Shown here one piece after another: positions 47,756 through 56,962 of a stretch of 64,000 bases of DNA. The notes under the pieces are model-generated. The model was not told where the DNA came from. It saw nothing but the letters and a program-made list of their open reading frames with translations, and made no database searches. Each line of letters begins with the position of its first letter. Within the stretch, counting starts at the first letter, position 1. Made by a program: the position numbers and the translations under genes. Source of the DNA: Streptomyces humicola (GTDB lineage: Bacteria; Actinomycetota; Actinomycetes; Streptomycetales; Streptomycetaceae); the NCBI RefSeq assembly GCF_024436035.1, contig NZ_JANFNG010000021.1, positions 45,603-109,602 on the forward strand, in the 5' to 3' direction.

Positions 47756-49177
47756 CTAGCCGACCGCGCCCTCCATCTGCAGCTCGATCAGCCGGTTGAG
47801 CTCCAACGCGTACTCCATCGGCAGCTCGCGGGCGATGGGCTCGACGAAGCCGCGGACGATCATCGCCATGGCCTCCTGCTCGGTGAGTCCCCGGCTCATC
47901 AGGTAGAACAGCTGGTCCTCGCTGACCTTGGAGACCGTCGCCTCGTGGCCCATCGACACGTCGTCCTCGCGGACGTCGACGTACGGGTAGGTGTCCGACC
48001 GGGAGATCGTGTCCACCAGCAGCGCGTCGCACAGCACGTTGGACTTCGCGCCCTTGGAGCCCTCGCCGATCTCGATCAGACCCCGGTACGAGGTGCGGCC
48101 GCCGCCACGCGCGACGGACTTCGAAACGATGTTGGACGAGGTGTTCGGCGCCAGGTGGACCATCTTGGCGCCGGCGTCCTGGTGCTGGCCGGAGCCGGCG
48201 AAGGCGATCGAGAGGGTCTCGCCCTTGGCGTGCTCGCCCATCAGGTAGACGGCCGGGTACTTCATCGTCACCTTGGAGCCGATGTTGCCGTCGACCCACT
48301 CCATGGTCGCGCCCTCGTAGGCGACGGCACGCTTGGTCACCAGGTTGTACACGTTGTTCGACCAGTTCTGGATGGTCGTGTACCGGCAGCGGGCGCCCTT
48401 CTTGACGATGATCTCGACCACCGCGCTGTGCAGTGAGTCGGACTTGTAGATCGGCGCGGTGCAGCCCTCGACGTAATGGACGTACGCGTCCTCGTCGACG
48501 ATGATCAGCGTTCGCTCGAACTGGCCCATGTTCTCGGTGTTGATCCGGAAGTAGGCCTGCAGCGGGATCTCCACGTGCACGCCCTTCGGCACGTAGATGA
48601 ACGATCCGCCGGACCACACCGCGGTGTTCAGCGAGGCGAACTTGTTGTCACCTGCCGGGATGACGGTGGCGAAGTACTCCTTGAACAGCTCCGGGTGCTC
48701 ACGCAGCCCGGTGTCGGTGTCCAGGAAGATGACGCCCTGCTCCTCGAGGTCCTCACGGATCTTGTGGTAGACGACCTCGGACTCGTACTGGGCGGCCACA
48801 CCCGCGACCAGCCGCTGCTTCTCCGCCTCCGGGATGCCCAGCTTGTCGTAGGTGTTCTTGATGTCCTCGGGCAGTTCCTCCCAGGACTCCGCCTGCTTCT
48901 CCGTCGAGCGCACGAAGTACTTGATGTTGTCGAAGTCGATCTCCGACAAGTCCGAGCCCCAGGTGGGCATCGGCTTCTTCTCGAACAGCTTCAGGCCCTT
49001 CAGCCGCAGCTTCAGCATCCACTCGGGCTCACGCTTCTTCGCCGAGATGTCGCGGACGACATCCTCGGACAGCCCGCGCCGGGCCGAGGCGCCCGCCACG
49101 TCGGAGTCGGCCCAGCCGTACTCGTAGGTGCCCAGGCCCTCGAGCTCCGGGTGAGTGGTCTCCGTGGGAGCAGTCAT
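47756..49177 (-). CDS. sufB: Fe-S cluster assembly protein SufB
   Basis: This 473-aa subunit is the main cluster-building scaffold of the SufBCD complex. It includes the [24 protein letters not shown] N-terminal region near residue 66, [27 protein letters not shown] sequence near 124, and [21 protein letters not shown] (key words [13 protein letters not shown]) near 165. [20 protein letters not shown] follows near 212, its Cys being a candidate ligand. ATG at 49177 overlaps the sufR stop and has GGAGG 8 nt upstream. Length is standard. Confidence 0.96.
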   Translation of the reverse strand: MTAPTETTHPELEGLGTYEYGWADSDVAGASARRGLSEDVVRDISAKKREPEWMLKLRLKGLKLFEKKPMPTWGSDLSEIDFDNIKYFVRSTEKQAESWEELPEDIKNTYDKLGIPEAEKQRLVAGVAAQYESEVVYHKIREDLEEQGVIFLDTDTGLREHPELFKEYFATVIPAGDNKFASLNTAVWSGGSFIYVPKGVHVEIPLQAYFRINTENMGQFERTLIIVDEDAYVHYVEGCTAPIYKSDSLHSAVVEIIVKKGARCRYTTIQNWSNNVYNLVTKRAVAYEGATMEWVDGNIGSKVTMKYPAVYLMGEHAKGETLSIAFAGSGQHQDAGAKMVHLAPNTSSNIVSKSVARGGGRTSYRGLIEIGEGSKGAKSNVLCDALLVDTISRSDTYPYVDVREDDVSMGHEATVSKVSEDQLFYLMSRGLTEQEAMAMIVRGFVEPIARELPMEYALELNRLIELQMEGAVG

Positions 49178-49983
49178 GCGGGGTTCCTCCCGGACGTGCG
49201 TGCAGATGCAGGGTTGGCTTGCGGAAGTGTTTGCGGTACGAACGTCGTGCAGACGCCGTCGCCGTGGGCGATGGTGGCAAGACGCTGTACGTGCGTTCCG
49301 AGCAGGCGGGAGAAGACCTCGGCCTCCGCCTCGCACAGCTGCGGGAATCGCTCGGCGACATGGGCCACCGGGCAGTGGTGCTGGCAGAGCTGCTCACCGG
49401 CCAGCCGCTGCGCGCGGCCGGCGATCGCCGGCGCGCCACGCGTAGTAGCAGCGTACCCGTCCTCCGTCAGCGCCCGGGCGAGCGCCTGGGTGCGTTCCTC
49501 GGGAGCGGCGGCCTCGACCGTGGCGCGGTAACGCTCGGCCTGCGCGGCGATCCGGGCGCGGGCGAACGCGGCCACCGCGGCCTCGCCCTTCTCCCCGCCG
49601 CCCGCCGACTCGGCGATCCAGCGCAGCGCATCGACCGCGAGCTCGTCGTAGGCCTGGTAGAAGGCGTCCCGGCCGCAGTCGGTGAGCGCGAAGAGCTTCG
49701 CCGGACGGCCACGGGAGCGCGATCCGTAGACACGCTTCTCGCGGGGTTCGACGATGCCCTCCGCGACGAGCGCGTCCAGATGGCGGCGTACGGCCGCGGG
49801 GGTGAGTGCGAGGCGCTCGGCGAGATCGGCAGCGGTGGACGGGCCGTGGTCGAGGATGGAGCGGGCAACCCGGTTGCGGGTGCCGCGGTGGCCCTCGGCC
49901 TCACCCTGGTCGAAGGCAGGCAGCACAGAGGCGGCGGTCGGTCCGACCGCCTGCTCCCGGGAAGCCTCGCCCGCGTATTTCAC
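49174..49983 (-). CDS. sufR: SufR-type Fe-S-sensing transcriptional regulator
   Basis: This 269-aa regulator heads the suf operon. The winged helix spans about residues 33-105 ([26 protein letters not shown], key words [30 protein letters not shown]). The C-terminal part contains [21 protein letters not shown], whose cysteines and histidines probably hold a [4Fe-4S] cluster, as known for SufR. Loss of the cluster would derepress suf. GTG at 49983 was chosen; a GTG at 50019 is in frame. A dyad overlaps its start, compatible with autoregulation. Confidence 0.88.
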   Translation of the reverse strand: MKYAGEASREQAVGPTAASVLPAFDQGEAEGHRGTRNRVARSILDHGPSTAADLAERLALTPAAVRRHLDALVAEGIVEPREKRVYGSRSRGRPAKLFALTDCGRDAFYQAYDELAVDALRWIAESAGGGEKGEAAVAAFARARIAAQAERYRATVEAAAPEERTQALARALTEDGYAATTRGAPAIAGRAQRLAGEQLCQHHCPVAHVAERFPQLCEAEAEVFSRLLGTHVQRLATIAHGDGVCTTFVPQTLPQANPASARTSGRNPA

Positions 49984-49996
49984 AACGCCATTGTTG
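49983..49996. promoter_or_regulatory. Dyad at the sufR start
   Basis: CAAC and GTTG flank a 6-bp spacer (49983-49996), touching the sufR start codon; TTGCGTAA extends it. It could be the SufR operator, but is short. Confidence 0.35.
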
Positions 49997-50050
49997 CGTA
50001 ATTCTCCGGCCGCGTACAAGCGGGGTCCGGATCATGGACGGTGTGCTCCA

Positions 50051-50069
50051 TCACGTAAGGCACACCTAA
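50051..50069. promoter_or_regulatory. Candidate iron box (DmdR/IdeR-like) upstream of the suf operon
   Basis: The 19-bp stretch 50051-50069 (ending AAGGCACACCTAA) matches the DmdR1/DtxR iron-box consensus, TTAGGTTAGGCTCACCTAA, at 15 of 19 positions by eye. It lies 68 bp upstream of sufR and 94 bp upstream of the divergent ABC transporter. Iron-replete DmdR/IdeR could act on either. Confidence 0.45.
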
Positions 50070-50149
50070 CCGGACATCGTGCCAACCCGCCGACGGAGTC
50101 GGCTGACGTCCGAGCGCAGGCCCCCTGCCGCGGCTCCAGGCGGCCTCCC

Positions 50150-50155
50150 TAGACT
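50150..50155 (+). promoter_or_regulatory. -10 box for a likely leaderless ABC transporter mRNA
   Basis: TAGACT ends 7 nt before the ATG at 50163, so transcription would begin at or next to the start codon. No ribosome-binding site is seen there. A -35 box is not clear. Confidence 0.45.
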
Positions 50156-50162
50156 CTGGGCC

Positions 50163-51089
50163 ATGCAGAGCACCCCCGCGGTCGAGGTCACAGGCCTGGT
50201 CAAGCGGTACGGGGCGAAGACCGCGGTGAACGGGCTCGACCTCTCCGTACCGCGCGGCTGTGTGGCCGCCGTCCTCGGCCCCAATGGCGCCGGGAAGACC
50301 ACCACCGTCGAGACCTGCGAGGGCTACCGCCGCCCCGACGCCGGTCACGTCCGCGTCCTCGGACTCGACCCGGTCGCCGAGGCGGCCGCGCTGCGGCCCA
50401 GGATCGGGGTGATGCTGCAGTCCGGCGGCGTCTACCCCGGCGCCCGGGCTGCCGAGATGCTGCGGCACACCGCGAAGCTCCACCGTGACCCGCTGGATCC
50501 GGACGCCCTTATCGAGCGCCTCGGCCTCGCTTCCTGCGGCCGCACCCCGTACCGGCGGCTCTCCGGCGGCCAGCAGCAGCGCCTGGCTCTCGCCATGGCC
50601 GTGATCGGCCGTCCCGAGCTGGTCTTCCTGGACGAGCCGACGGCGGGACTCGACCCGCAGGCGCGCCGGGCCACCTGGGACCTGGTGCGCGAGCTGCGCG
50701 CCGACGGGGTCACCGTCGTGCTGACCACCCACTTCATGGACGAGGCGGAGCAGCTCGCCGACACCGTCGCGATCATCGACGGCGGCAAGGTGATCGCCCA
50801 CGGCGCCCCCGAGGAGCTGGCCCGCGGCGGCGCCGAGGACACCCTGCGCTTCTCCGGCCGTCCGGGCCTCGATCTCGCCTCACTGCTCAAGGCGCTGCCC
50901 GCCGACACCGCCGCCGCCGAGCTGACACCGGGCAGCTACCGGGTCGAGGGCAAGGTCGACCCGCAGATGCTGGCCACCGTCACCTCCTGGTGCGCACAGC
51001 ACGGCGTGATGCCCGACCGGATAGCGGTGGAACGGCGCACGCTGGAGGACGTCTTCCTCGAGCTCACCGGCAAGGAGCTGCGTTCATGA
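50163..51089 (+). CDS. ABC transporter ATP-binding protein
   Basis: This 308-aa ATPase belongs to the DrrA/CcmA-like ABC-2 exporter group. Walker A is GPNGAGKTT near residue 39, the Q-loop LQSGGVYPGARA near 83, the signature LSGGQQQRL near 135, and Walker B LVFLDEPTAGLDP near 155. The H-loop is TTHFMDEAEQL. A C-terminal domain of about 80 residues follows. It overlaps the permease by 4 bp (ATGA). Next to ctaA and suf, it may export a heme- or redox-related compound, but substrate is not evident. Confidence 0.9.
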   Translation: MQSTPAVEVTGLVKRYGAKTAVNGLDLSVPRGCVAAVLGPNGAGKTTTVETCEGYRRPDAGHVRVLGLDPVAEAAALRPRIGVMLQSGGVYPGARAAEMLRHTAKLHRDPLDPDALIERLGLASCGRTPYRRLSGGQQQRLALAMAVIGRPELVFLDEPTAGLDPQARRATWDLVRELRADGVTVVLTTHFMDEAEQLADTVAIIDGGKVIAHGAPEELARGGAEDTLRFSGRPGLDLASLLKALPADTAAAELTPGSYRVEGKVDPQMLATVTSWCAQHGVMPDRIAVERRTLEDVFLELTGKELRS

Positions 51090-51871
51090 CCGCGACCACC
51101 GAAACGACCAGCGGTGCCTTCACCCCGCAGCCGGGAGCCGCTCCGCTGCCGCGCATGATCGCCGCGCAGACCTCGCTGGAGACGCGGATGCTGCTGCGCA
51201 ACGGCGAGCAGCTTCTGCTGACGATCGTCATCCCCGCCCTGCTGCTCGTGGTCTTCAGCGCCGTGCCCATCATCGACACGGGAGCGGGCAAGCGCGTGGA
51301 CTTCCTGGCACCCGGGCTGCTGGCGCTCGCCGTGATGTCGACGGCGTTCACCGGGCAGGCGATCGCCACCGGATTCGAGAGGCGGTACGGGGTGCTCAAG
51401 CGGCTGGGCGCCTCCCCGCTGCCGCGCTGGGCGCTGATGACCGCGAAGACGGGTTCGGTGCTGGTCACCGAGGTGCTGCAGGTCGTCCTGCTGACGGTGA
51501 TCGCGTTGGCGATGGGCTGGTCGCCGACGGGCGATCCGCTCTCCGTCGTGCTGCTGCTGGTTCTGGGGACGGCGGCGTTCTCCGGGCTCGGGCTGCTGAT
51601 GGCGGGGACCTTGAAGGCAGAGGCGACGCTCGCCGCGGCCAATCTCGTCTTCCTGCTGCTGCTCGTGGGCGGCGGGGTCGTCGTACCGCTGGGGAAGTTC
51701 CCGCACGCCGCACAGAGCGTGCTCCAGCTGCTGCCGATCTCGGCGCTCTCCGACGGGCTGCGCGGTGTGCTGCAGCACGGCGGCGGGATGCCGTGGTCGG
51801 ATCTGGGGATCCTGGCGGTCTGGGCGGTGCTCGGACTGGGCGCGGCGGCCCGCTTCTTCAAGTGGGAGTAG
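51086..51871 (+). CDS. ABC-2 type transporter permease
   Basis: This 261-aa permease has six predicted membrane helices; between helices 2 and 3 is the FERRYGVLKRLGASPLPRW segment typical of ABC-2 permeases, and VVPLGKFPHAAQSVLQLLPISALSDGLR (key words FPHAAQSVLQLLP) near the end. The N-terminal 30 residues are polar. It completes the exporter started at 50163. The gene ends 88 bp before ctaA. Confidence 0.88.
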   Translation: MTATTETTSGAFTPQPGAAPLPRMIAAQTSLETRMLLRNGEQLLLTIVIPALLLVVFSAVPIIDTGAGKRVDFLAPGLLALAVMSTAFTGQAIATGFERRYGVLKRLGASPLPRWALMTAKTGSVLVTEVLQVVLLTVIALAMGWSPTGDPLSVVLLLVLGTAAFSGLGLLMAGTLKAEATLAAANLVFLLLLVGGGVVVPLGKFPHAAQSVLQLLPISALSDGLRGVLQHGGGMPWSDLGILAVWAVLGLGAAARFFKWE

Positions 51872-51947
51872 GACCGCACACCGCGGTCGCACCCGCTCGT
51901 GAAGGATAGAGTGCCCCCGCGGTGCAGGGGCCGCGCAAGCGCAGTTC

Positions 51948-51953
51948 TACGAT
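51948..51953 (+). promoter_or_regulatory. -10 box for a likely leaderless ctaA mRNA
   Basis: TACGAT ends 6 nt before the GTG of ctaA and there is no ribosome-binding site, which fits a leaderless transcript. Confidence 0.45.
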
Positions 51954-51959
51954 GAGCGG

Positions 51960-52958
51960 GTGCCGAACACGCTCAATCCCCTCGCGCTGATCGCGCGTCA
52001 CTGGCAGCCCTCCGCGAAGTTCGTGGAGCGGGCGGCGCTGGCTTCCGTGGTGATGGCCGTCGTCATCGTGGTCACCGGCGGAGCCGTGCGGCTTACCGAG
52101 TCCGGGCTCGGCTGCCCCACGTGGCCGACCTGCACGGCGCAGAGCCTGACGCCCACCCCGGCGATGGGCATCAACGGCGTGATCGAGTTCACCAACCGCA
52201 TGCTGACGTACGTCTGCTGCGCAGTCGTGGGCCTCGCGATCATCGCCGCGCGGTCCCGCTCGCCGTGGCGGCGCGACCTCACCCGGTTCGGCTGGGCCCA
52301 GTTCTGGGTGGTGATGGGCAATGCCGTGCTCGGCGGCATCGTCGTCCTCACCGGTCTCAACCCCTACCTCGTCGGCTCGCACTTCCTGCTGGCCGCGGCG
52401 CTGCTCACCGTCGCCCTGCTGATGTGGCAGCGGACCCGTGAGGGGAGCGGGGCCGCACGCGACCTCGTGGTGCGACCGGTACGCCAGCTCGCCTGGGTGC
52501 TGGTCGCGGCGGCGACGGCGCTGATCGTGATCGGCACGGTGGTCACCGGCGCCGGGCCGCACGCGGGCGACGCCCGTCACGTGGCCCGCATCCCCGTCGA
52601 CTGGCGGGAGATCACCCAGCTGCACGTGGACTTCGTGTACATCGTGATCGGGCTGACCGTGGCGCTGTGGTTCGTGCTGCGCGCGGTCGACGGTCCCGGC
52701 GCCGCGCGGCGGCGGGTGGTCGAGCTGTTCGTCGTACTGATGGCGCAGGGCGTGATCGGCTACGTGCAGTACTTCACGCATCTGCCGGTCTTCGTCGTCG
52801 GCCTGCACATGTTCGGCGCGTGCCTGGTGTGGATCGCGGTGCTGCGGGTGCCGCTCGCGCTGCGCGAACGCCCGTACCGTGCGCAGGACGGAGAGGAGGC
52901 CGGGCAGGCGGCCGCCATCCCGGCCCAGGACCCGGCCGTCACCGCCGCCACCGTCTGA
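51960..52958 (+). CDS. ctaA: Heme A synthase (COX15/CtaA)
   Basis: This 332-aa membrane enzyme oxidises the C8 methyl of heme O to the formyl group of heme A for aa3-type cytochrome oxidase. It has about eight membrane helices. The family features are GGAVRLTESGLGCPTWPTC (key words RLTESGLGCP, residues about 43-58), with the extracytoplasmic Cys pair, and IEFTNRMLTY. Heme-ligand histidines lie in VGSHFLLAAAL, QLHVDFVYIVIGL and VVGLHMFGACLV. GTG at 51960 lacks a ribosome-binding site. It acts after CtaB, encoded at 56018. Confidence 0.93.
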   Translation: MPNTLNPLALIARHWQPSAKFVERAALASVVMAVVIVVTGGAVRLTESGLGCPTWPTCTAQSLTPTPAMGINGVIEFTNRMLTYVCCAVVGLAIIAARSRSPWRRDLTRFGWAQFWVVMGNAVLGGIVVLTGLNPYLVGSHFLLAAALLTVALLMWQRTREGSGAARDLVVRPVRQLAWVLVAAATALIVIGTVVTGAGPHAGDARHVARIPVDWREITQLHVDFVYIVIGLTVALWFVLRAVDGPGAARRRVVELFVVLMAQGVIGYVQYFTHLPVFVVGLHMFGACLVWIAVLRVPLALRERPYRAQDGEEAGQAAAIPAQDPAVTAATV

Positions 52959-52966
52959 CCCGGGCT

Positions 52967-54082
52967 TCACCCCCCGTCCGGCAGCCGGTAGATCCGGCGG
53001 GCGTTGCCGGCCGCGATCATCGAGGCGACGCGCTCCGCGTCGGCCGCCGACCACGCGCCCTCGGCGACCCACTCGTCGAGCAGCCGCCCGAGTGCGTGGG
53101 TGAACAGCCGCGCGCCGAGGACGTAGAGCTCGGGCAGCCCGTAGGCGTCGGTGGAGAAGAGCACCTTGCCGAAGGGCGCGAGTTCGAGGAACTCGGCCAG
53201 CACCGCGGACGCGCGTGCCCCGGTGTGCGTCAGCGCGAGTCCGACGTCGGTGTGGACGTGCGGGAAGACGTTGGCGAGGTAGGCCGCCTGCCGGTGGTAC
53301 GGGTAGCCGTGCAGCAGGACGAGTTCGGTGCCGAGTCCGGCGGTCGCCCGTACGAACTCCGTCAGCAGTGCGGGATCTGCCTGGTCCAGGCGCAGATCGG
53401 GATCGCCGAACCCGGTGTGCAGTTGCAGCGGCAGCCCGGTGGCGACGGCGCTCCACAACAGGTGGCGCAGCAGGACGGGATCAGTGAGCCGGCCTCCGCT
53501 CTCCCGGCCGGCGAGCCACCGTCCGGCGGCGTACCGCACCTCGCCGGGCCCCGGGGGCTCGGGTGCGAGGGCGAGGCCGTGCCGGTAGGCGGCGACGGAC
53601 TTGAAGGCGATCGCCGTGGCCGCGGCGGAGTGGACGGCCTCGCCGAGGTTGGCGAGCAAGCCCTCGACCGTCCCCGAGGTGTCGGCGACCTGCTCGGCGA
53701 GCGATTCCAGGCGCACGATCTCGTGAGCGGTCCCACCCGCCGCCGACGCGAGTTCACCGGGTCCGGTGAGATCGCCGGGCAGACCGGTGTCCACCAGGAA
53801 GGTGCCGATGCCGGCGCCCCGCAGCAGCCGCCGGCAGCTCTCGTATGCGCCCAACTCCCGCCGTCTGGCGAGGTAGTGGGCGCTCGGGCAGTGCGCGTCG
53901 AGGCCGAGCAGCGGGGGGCACAGGCGCCGTACGGCGAACCCGGTCTGGGTGTCGAAGAAGGTGGTGCCGGGCGCGGCGGGCGCGTTGGACTCGGTCAGGT
54001 ACGGCTCGAAGGAGCCGAGGCCGAGGTCGCCACGGACGACGCCGTGGCAGTGGTGGTCGACGAGTGGCGGGAGGTCGAGCAT
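52967..54082 (-). CDS. Amidohydrolase, FluG N-terminal-domain-like
   Basis: This 371-aa amidohydrolase-2 family protein begins MLDLPPLVDHHCHGVVRGDL, with metal-binding HxH-type residues at about 10-12. Further ligand motifs are LQLHTGFGDPDLRL near 219, VLLHGYPYHRQAAYLANVF near 255, and LFSTDAYGLPELYVLG near 309. The last two are typical of FluG-type hydrolases. Its ATG overlaps the stop of the upstream glutamine-synthetase-like gene (ATGA). The fungal FluG fuses the same two domains. It probably cleaves a gamma-glutamyl or related amide that the partner makes; this is inferred. Confidence 0.82.
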   Translation of the reverse strand: MLDLPPLVDHHCHGVVRGDLGLGSFEPYLTESNAPAAPGTTFFDTQTGFAVRRLCPPLLGLDAHCPSAHYLARRRELGAYESCRRLLRGAGIGTFLVDTGLPGDLTGPGELASAAGGTAHEIVRLESLAEQVADTSGTVEGLLANLGEAVHSAAATAIAFKSVAAYRHGLALAPEPPGPGEVRYAAGRWLAGRESGGRLTDPVLLRHLLWSAVATGLPLQLHTGFGDPDLRLDQADPALLTEFVRATAGLGTELVLLHGYPYHRQAAYLANVFPHVHTDVGLALTHTGARASAVLAEFLELAPFGKVLFSTDAYGLPELYVLGARLFTHALGRLLDEWVAEGAWSAADAERVASMIAAGNARRIYRLPDGG

Positions 54083-55512
54083 CAGTAGCGCCCGCGCGTG
54101 GCCGAGGTGATCTCCTCCGGGCCGGCCGCGGCGAATCTCTCGTCCTCCGCCCTGCGGACGGCGAGCACCGCACCGTGCAGCACCTCGCCGAGTGCGTCGC
54201 GCAGCATCGCGCTGTGCTCGAACCGGTCGGCGGCTTCGGTGAGCGTGGAGGGCAGCCGTTCCACGGGTGGGCTCTGGCCGGCCGGGTCGCCCTGGACGGG
54301 TGCGGGCAGCCGCAGCCCCGCGTCCAGTCCTGCGAGCCCGGCGGCGATGACCGAGCCGACCGTCAGATACGGGTTGGCGGTCGCGTCGAAGCACTTGATC
54401 TCGGCGTTGGCGGCGTCCGACTCCCCGGGCGCACCGGTGATGAAACGCACCGCCGCTTCGCGGTTCTCCAGCCCCCAGCAGCGGAACGGCCCTGCCCAGC
54501 GGGACGGTTGCAGCCGCAGATATCCCGCGGGTGAGGGCGCTCCGACGGCGAGCAGCGCCGGCAGCGCGTCGAGCACACCGGCGAGGAAGGACTCGCCGGT
54601 GTGGGTCATGCCGTGCGGTCCGCTGCCTCCCTGGTACAGGTTCACCCCCTCGCGGGCGAGGCTCAGGTGGAGATGGCAGCCGTTGCCGACCTGGCCCGCC
54701 ACCACGCTCGGCGCGAAGACGGCCTGCAGGCCATGGCGTGCGCTCACCGCGCGGATCGTCTCGCGGACGAGGACGAGGTCGTCGGCGGCGCGGACGGGAT
54801 CGCCTGCGGCCGTGGAGACCTCGAACTGCCCCGGGGAGTACTCCGGATGGATCTGGAGGACCGACAACTCCTCGGCGCGCAGGGCCTGCACGATGTCGCG
54901 CAGGTAGTCGGAGGCTTCGACGACGCGGGTCATGCCGTAGGCGGGGCCGCGGTACTCGGCGTCGAGTCCGCCGTCCGGGCCCGGACGCATCACGACCCAC
55001 TCGGTCTCGAACCCCATCCGCAGCTCCAGGCCGCGTTCCGCGGCACGGGCCGCCATGCGGCGGGCGAACTGCCGCTGACAGGCCGGGTGCGGTTCGCCTT
55101 GCTGCGTAAGGCGGTCGACGGGCGCCCAGGCCCAGCCGGGCTGGGCGGCAAGTGGCGTGATCCGGTCGAGGTCGGGGAAGAGCCGCAGGTCGCCGTCGGG
55201 GCCCGCGATATGCGGGGAGGCGGTGATGGCGTCGTCGAAGGTGAAGACGTCGAAAACGGGCGACATGCCGACGCCGTGGGTGGCGGCATGCGGCAGCCGG
55301 TCGGTGGGCACCGCCTTGACGCGAGTGATTCCGGCGTTGTCGACCCAGGCCAGGGCGATGACATGGATGCCGTCGGCACCGAGCCTTGCCGCTTCCTGGC
55401 GGGCGAGCGCCACGTCTTCCCGTCCCGCGCTCCGCGGACGGCCTCGGCCCTCCGCCGGCCTCCCCCTGCCCGGCGGGAAGACCCCCTCCGCCTGCTCGCG
55501 TGCGCCGCTCAC
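54082..55512 (-). CDS. Glutamine synthetase-like gamma-glutamyl ligase
   Basis: This 476-aa protein has the GS-I fold: VDNAGITRVKAVP near residue 57, metal-binding FETEWVV near 166, PEYSPGQFEVST near 224, GNGCHLHLSL near 285, ENREAAVRF near 353 and EIKCFDATANPYLTVG near 374. The region holding the adenylylation Tyr of GlnA (NLYxLPPEE) is replaced, so it is not regulated like GlnA and probably ligates glutamate to an amine other than ammonia. GTG at 55512 has AGGAGG 5 nt upstream; residues about 5-35 come from repeat-like sequence. The stop overlaps the amidohydrolase start. Confidence 0.85.
   Translation of the reverse strand: MSGAREQAEGVFPPGRGRPAEGRGRPRSAGREDVALARQEAARLGADGIHVIALAWVDNAGITRVKAVPTDRLPHAATHGVGMSPVFDVFTFDDAITASPHIAGPDGDLRLFPDLDRITPLAAQPGWAWAPVDRLTQQGEPHPACQRQFARRMAARAAERGLELRMGFETEWVVMRPGPDGGLDAEYRGPAYGMTRVVEASDYLRDIVQALRAEELSVLQIHPEYSPGQFEVSTAAGDPVRAADDLVLVRETIRAVSARHGLQAVFAPSVVAGQVGNGCHLHLSLAREGVNLYQGGSGPHGMTHTGESFLAGVLDALPALLAVGAPSPAGYLRLQPSRWAGPFRCWGLENREAAVRFITGAPGESDAANAEIKCFDATANPYLTVGSVIAAGLAGLDAGLRLPAPVQGDPAGQSPPVERLPSTLTEAADRFEHSAMLRDALGEVLHGAVLAVRRAEDERFAAAGPEEITSATRGRY
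55425..55500 (-). repeat. GC-rich palindromic interspersed repeat within the GS N-terminus
   Basis: The stretch holds GGGTCTTCCCGCCGGGCAGG and a GGCCGGCGGAGGGCC block with local inverted symmetry. It resembles the short interspersed palindromes found elsewhere in Streptomyces. It codes for about 25 Pro/Gly/Arg-rich residues (VFPPGRGRPAEGRGRPR) before the GS fold begins. Confidence 0.4.
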
Positions 55513-55582
55513 CAGTGCCTCCTCGCGCCGCCGGACGAGACCTTCCGCGGTCCCTCAACAGTCCTAACGGGCAAGGACGCTG

Positions 55583-55945
55583 TCAGGTGTTGGCCGGTCC
55601 GCCAAGCTGGATTCCCGCCATCCGCGTCCACTCGTACGGGCCGGTGCGGACCTTGGCCGCGATCTCGCCGCCGAACTCGTCGTGGACGGTGATCCCGGCG
55701 AGTTCGACGGCGCGGCGCGCGGTCTCGTAGGTGGGCGCCACCAGGTCGCCCCACTCGCCGTTCTCGCCCACCAGGACGATGCGGGTGCCGATCTCCCCTA
55801 TGTAGGCGATCTGGCCCTCCGCGCTGCCGCCGTGCGAGCGGGCGAAGGCGTCGATCTGCTTGGCGAGCCGCCGCGCGCGGCGCTCGGTGCGGGCGTCGTG
55901 CGCCTCAGGAGCGGCGGCGGATTCGTCAACCGTGGTCTGTCCCAT
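55583..55945 (-). CDS. Small conserved protein of unknown function
   Basis: This 120-aa soluble protein has an N-terminal charged helix (RTERRARRLAKQIDAFARSHGG) and a C-terminal alpha/beta region with GQIAYIGEIGTRIVLVGENGEWGDL (key words IAYIGEIGTRIVLVG) and YETARRAVELAGITVHDEFGGEIA (key words AVELAGITVHDEF). No motif for catalysis or DNA-binding is seen. ATG at 55945 was preferred over an upstream start at 55972. It lies between the GS-like gene and ctaB, all on the minus strand, with 72-bp spacing to ctaB. Confidence 0.75.
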   Translation of the reverse strand: MGQTTVDESAAAPEAHDARTERRARRLAKQIDAFARSHGGSAEGQIAYIGEIGTRIVLVGENGEWGDLVAPTYETARRAVELAGITVHDEFGGEIAAKVRTGPYEWTRMAGIQLGGPANT

Positions 55946-56017
55946 GGACCGAATGCTACCCGCGAGTAGCAAATGACGGAAGCCGCACCAGCGGCATCGG
56001 CGGCATCAGCGTCAGCG

Positions 56018-56962
56018 TCAGCGGAGGAAGGGATCCACGGCCACCGCGACGAACAGCAGCGTCGCGTAGGTGATCGACCAGTGGAAGAGCCGCATCTCCT
56101 TGAGCTTGGAGCCCGTCACTCCGGCCTTGGCACGCCCGTACAGCGCGTGCGCCTCCTTCAGCCAGAACCCGCCGAGCACCGCCGCAGCCGCCGGGTAGAG
56201 CCAGCCGGTCGCGCCCAGCGGCCACCACAGGGTCAGTGACACCAGCACCATCACCCAGCTGTAGACGACGATCTGCTTGGCGACGGCCAGATTGCCGGCC
56301 ACGACCGGCAGCATGGGCACACCCACGCGCTCGTAGTCGTCCTTGACCTTCATCGACAGCGGCCAGTAGTGCGGCGGCGTCCAGAAGAAGAGGACGAGGA
56401 AGAGGACCAAAGGCGCCCAGCCCAGGTCGTTACGGACAGCCGACCATCCGATGAACACTTGCATGCACCCGGCGATACCGCCCCACACGATGTTCTGCGC
56501 GGTGCGACGCTTGAGGCCCATCGTGTAGACGAAGACGTAGTAGAGGATGGCCGCCAGCGACAGCGCCGCCGAGAGCGGGTTGACCAGGAGTGCGAACCAC
56601 ACGGTGGAGACGGCCGAGAGCGCGATGCCGAAGACCAGGCACTCGCGCGGCGAGACCATGCCGGTGACGAGCGGCCGCTGCTCGGTGCGGTGCATGAGCG
56701 CGTCGATGTCCCGGTCGATGTACATGTTCAGCGCGTTGGCGCCCCCCGCGGACATGTATCCGCCGAGCATCGTCGCAACCACCAGCCACAGGTTCGGGAC
56801 GCCGCCGGCGGCCAGGAACATCACCGGGACGGTGGTGATCAGCAGCAGTTCGATGATGCGCGGTTTGGTCAGCGCCACGAACGCCTTGACACGGGCCCCG
56901 AACGGCCGGTGCGGGGGGCTCGTCCCGACGACCCCGGAAGGTCGGGTTTCGACGGCCGTCAC
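56018..56962 (-). CDS. ctaB: Heme O synthase (protoheme IX farnesyltransferase)
   Basis: This 314-aa UbiA-family membrane prenyltransferase adds a farnesyl group to heme [21 protein letters not shown] begins near residue 33. The Asp-rich prenyl-diphosphate motif is [20 protein letters not shown] (key words [10 protein letters not shown]) near 81, and the second is [18 protein letters not shown] near 207. [10 protein letters not shown] near 197 is CtaB-specific. GTG at 56962 has AGAGG 5 nt upstream. It works with CtaA (51960) for heme A. Nine helices are apparent. Confidence 0.94.
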   Translation of the reverse strand: MTAVETRPSGVVGTSPPHRPFGARVKAFVALTKPRIIELLLITTVPVMFLAAGGVPNLWLVVATMLGGYMSAGGANALNMYIDRDIDALMHRTEQRPLVTGMVSPRECLVFGIALSAVSTVWFALLVNPLSAALSLAAILYYVFVYTMGLKRRTAQNIVWGGIAGCMQVFIGWSAVRNDLGWAPLVLFLVLFFWTPPHYWPLSMKVKDDYERVGVPMLPVVAGNLAVAKQIVVYSWVMVLVSLTLWWPLGATGWLYPAAAAVLGGFWLKEAHALYGRAKAGVTGSKLKEMRLFHWSITYATLLFVAVAVDPFLR

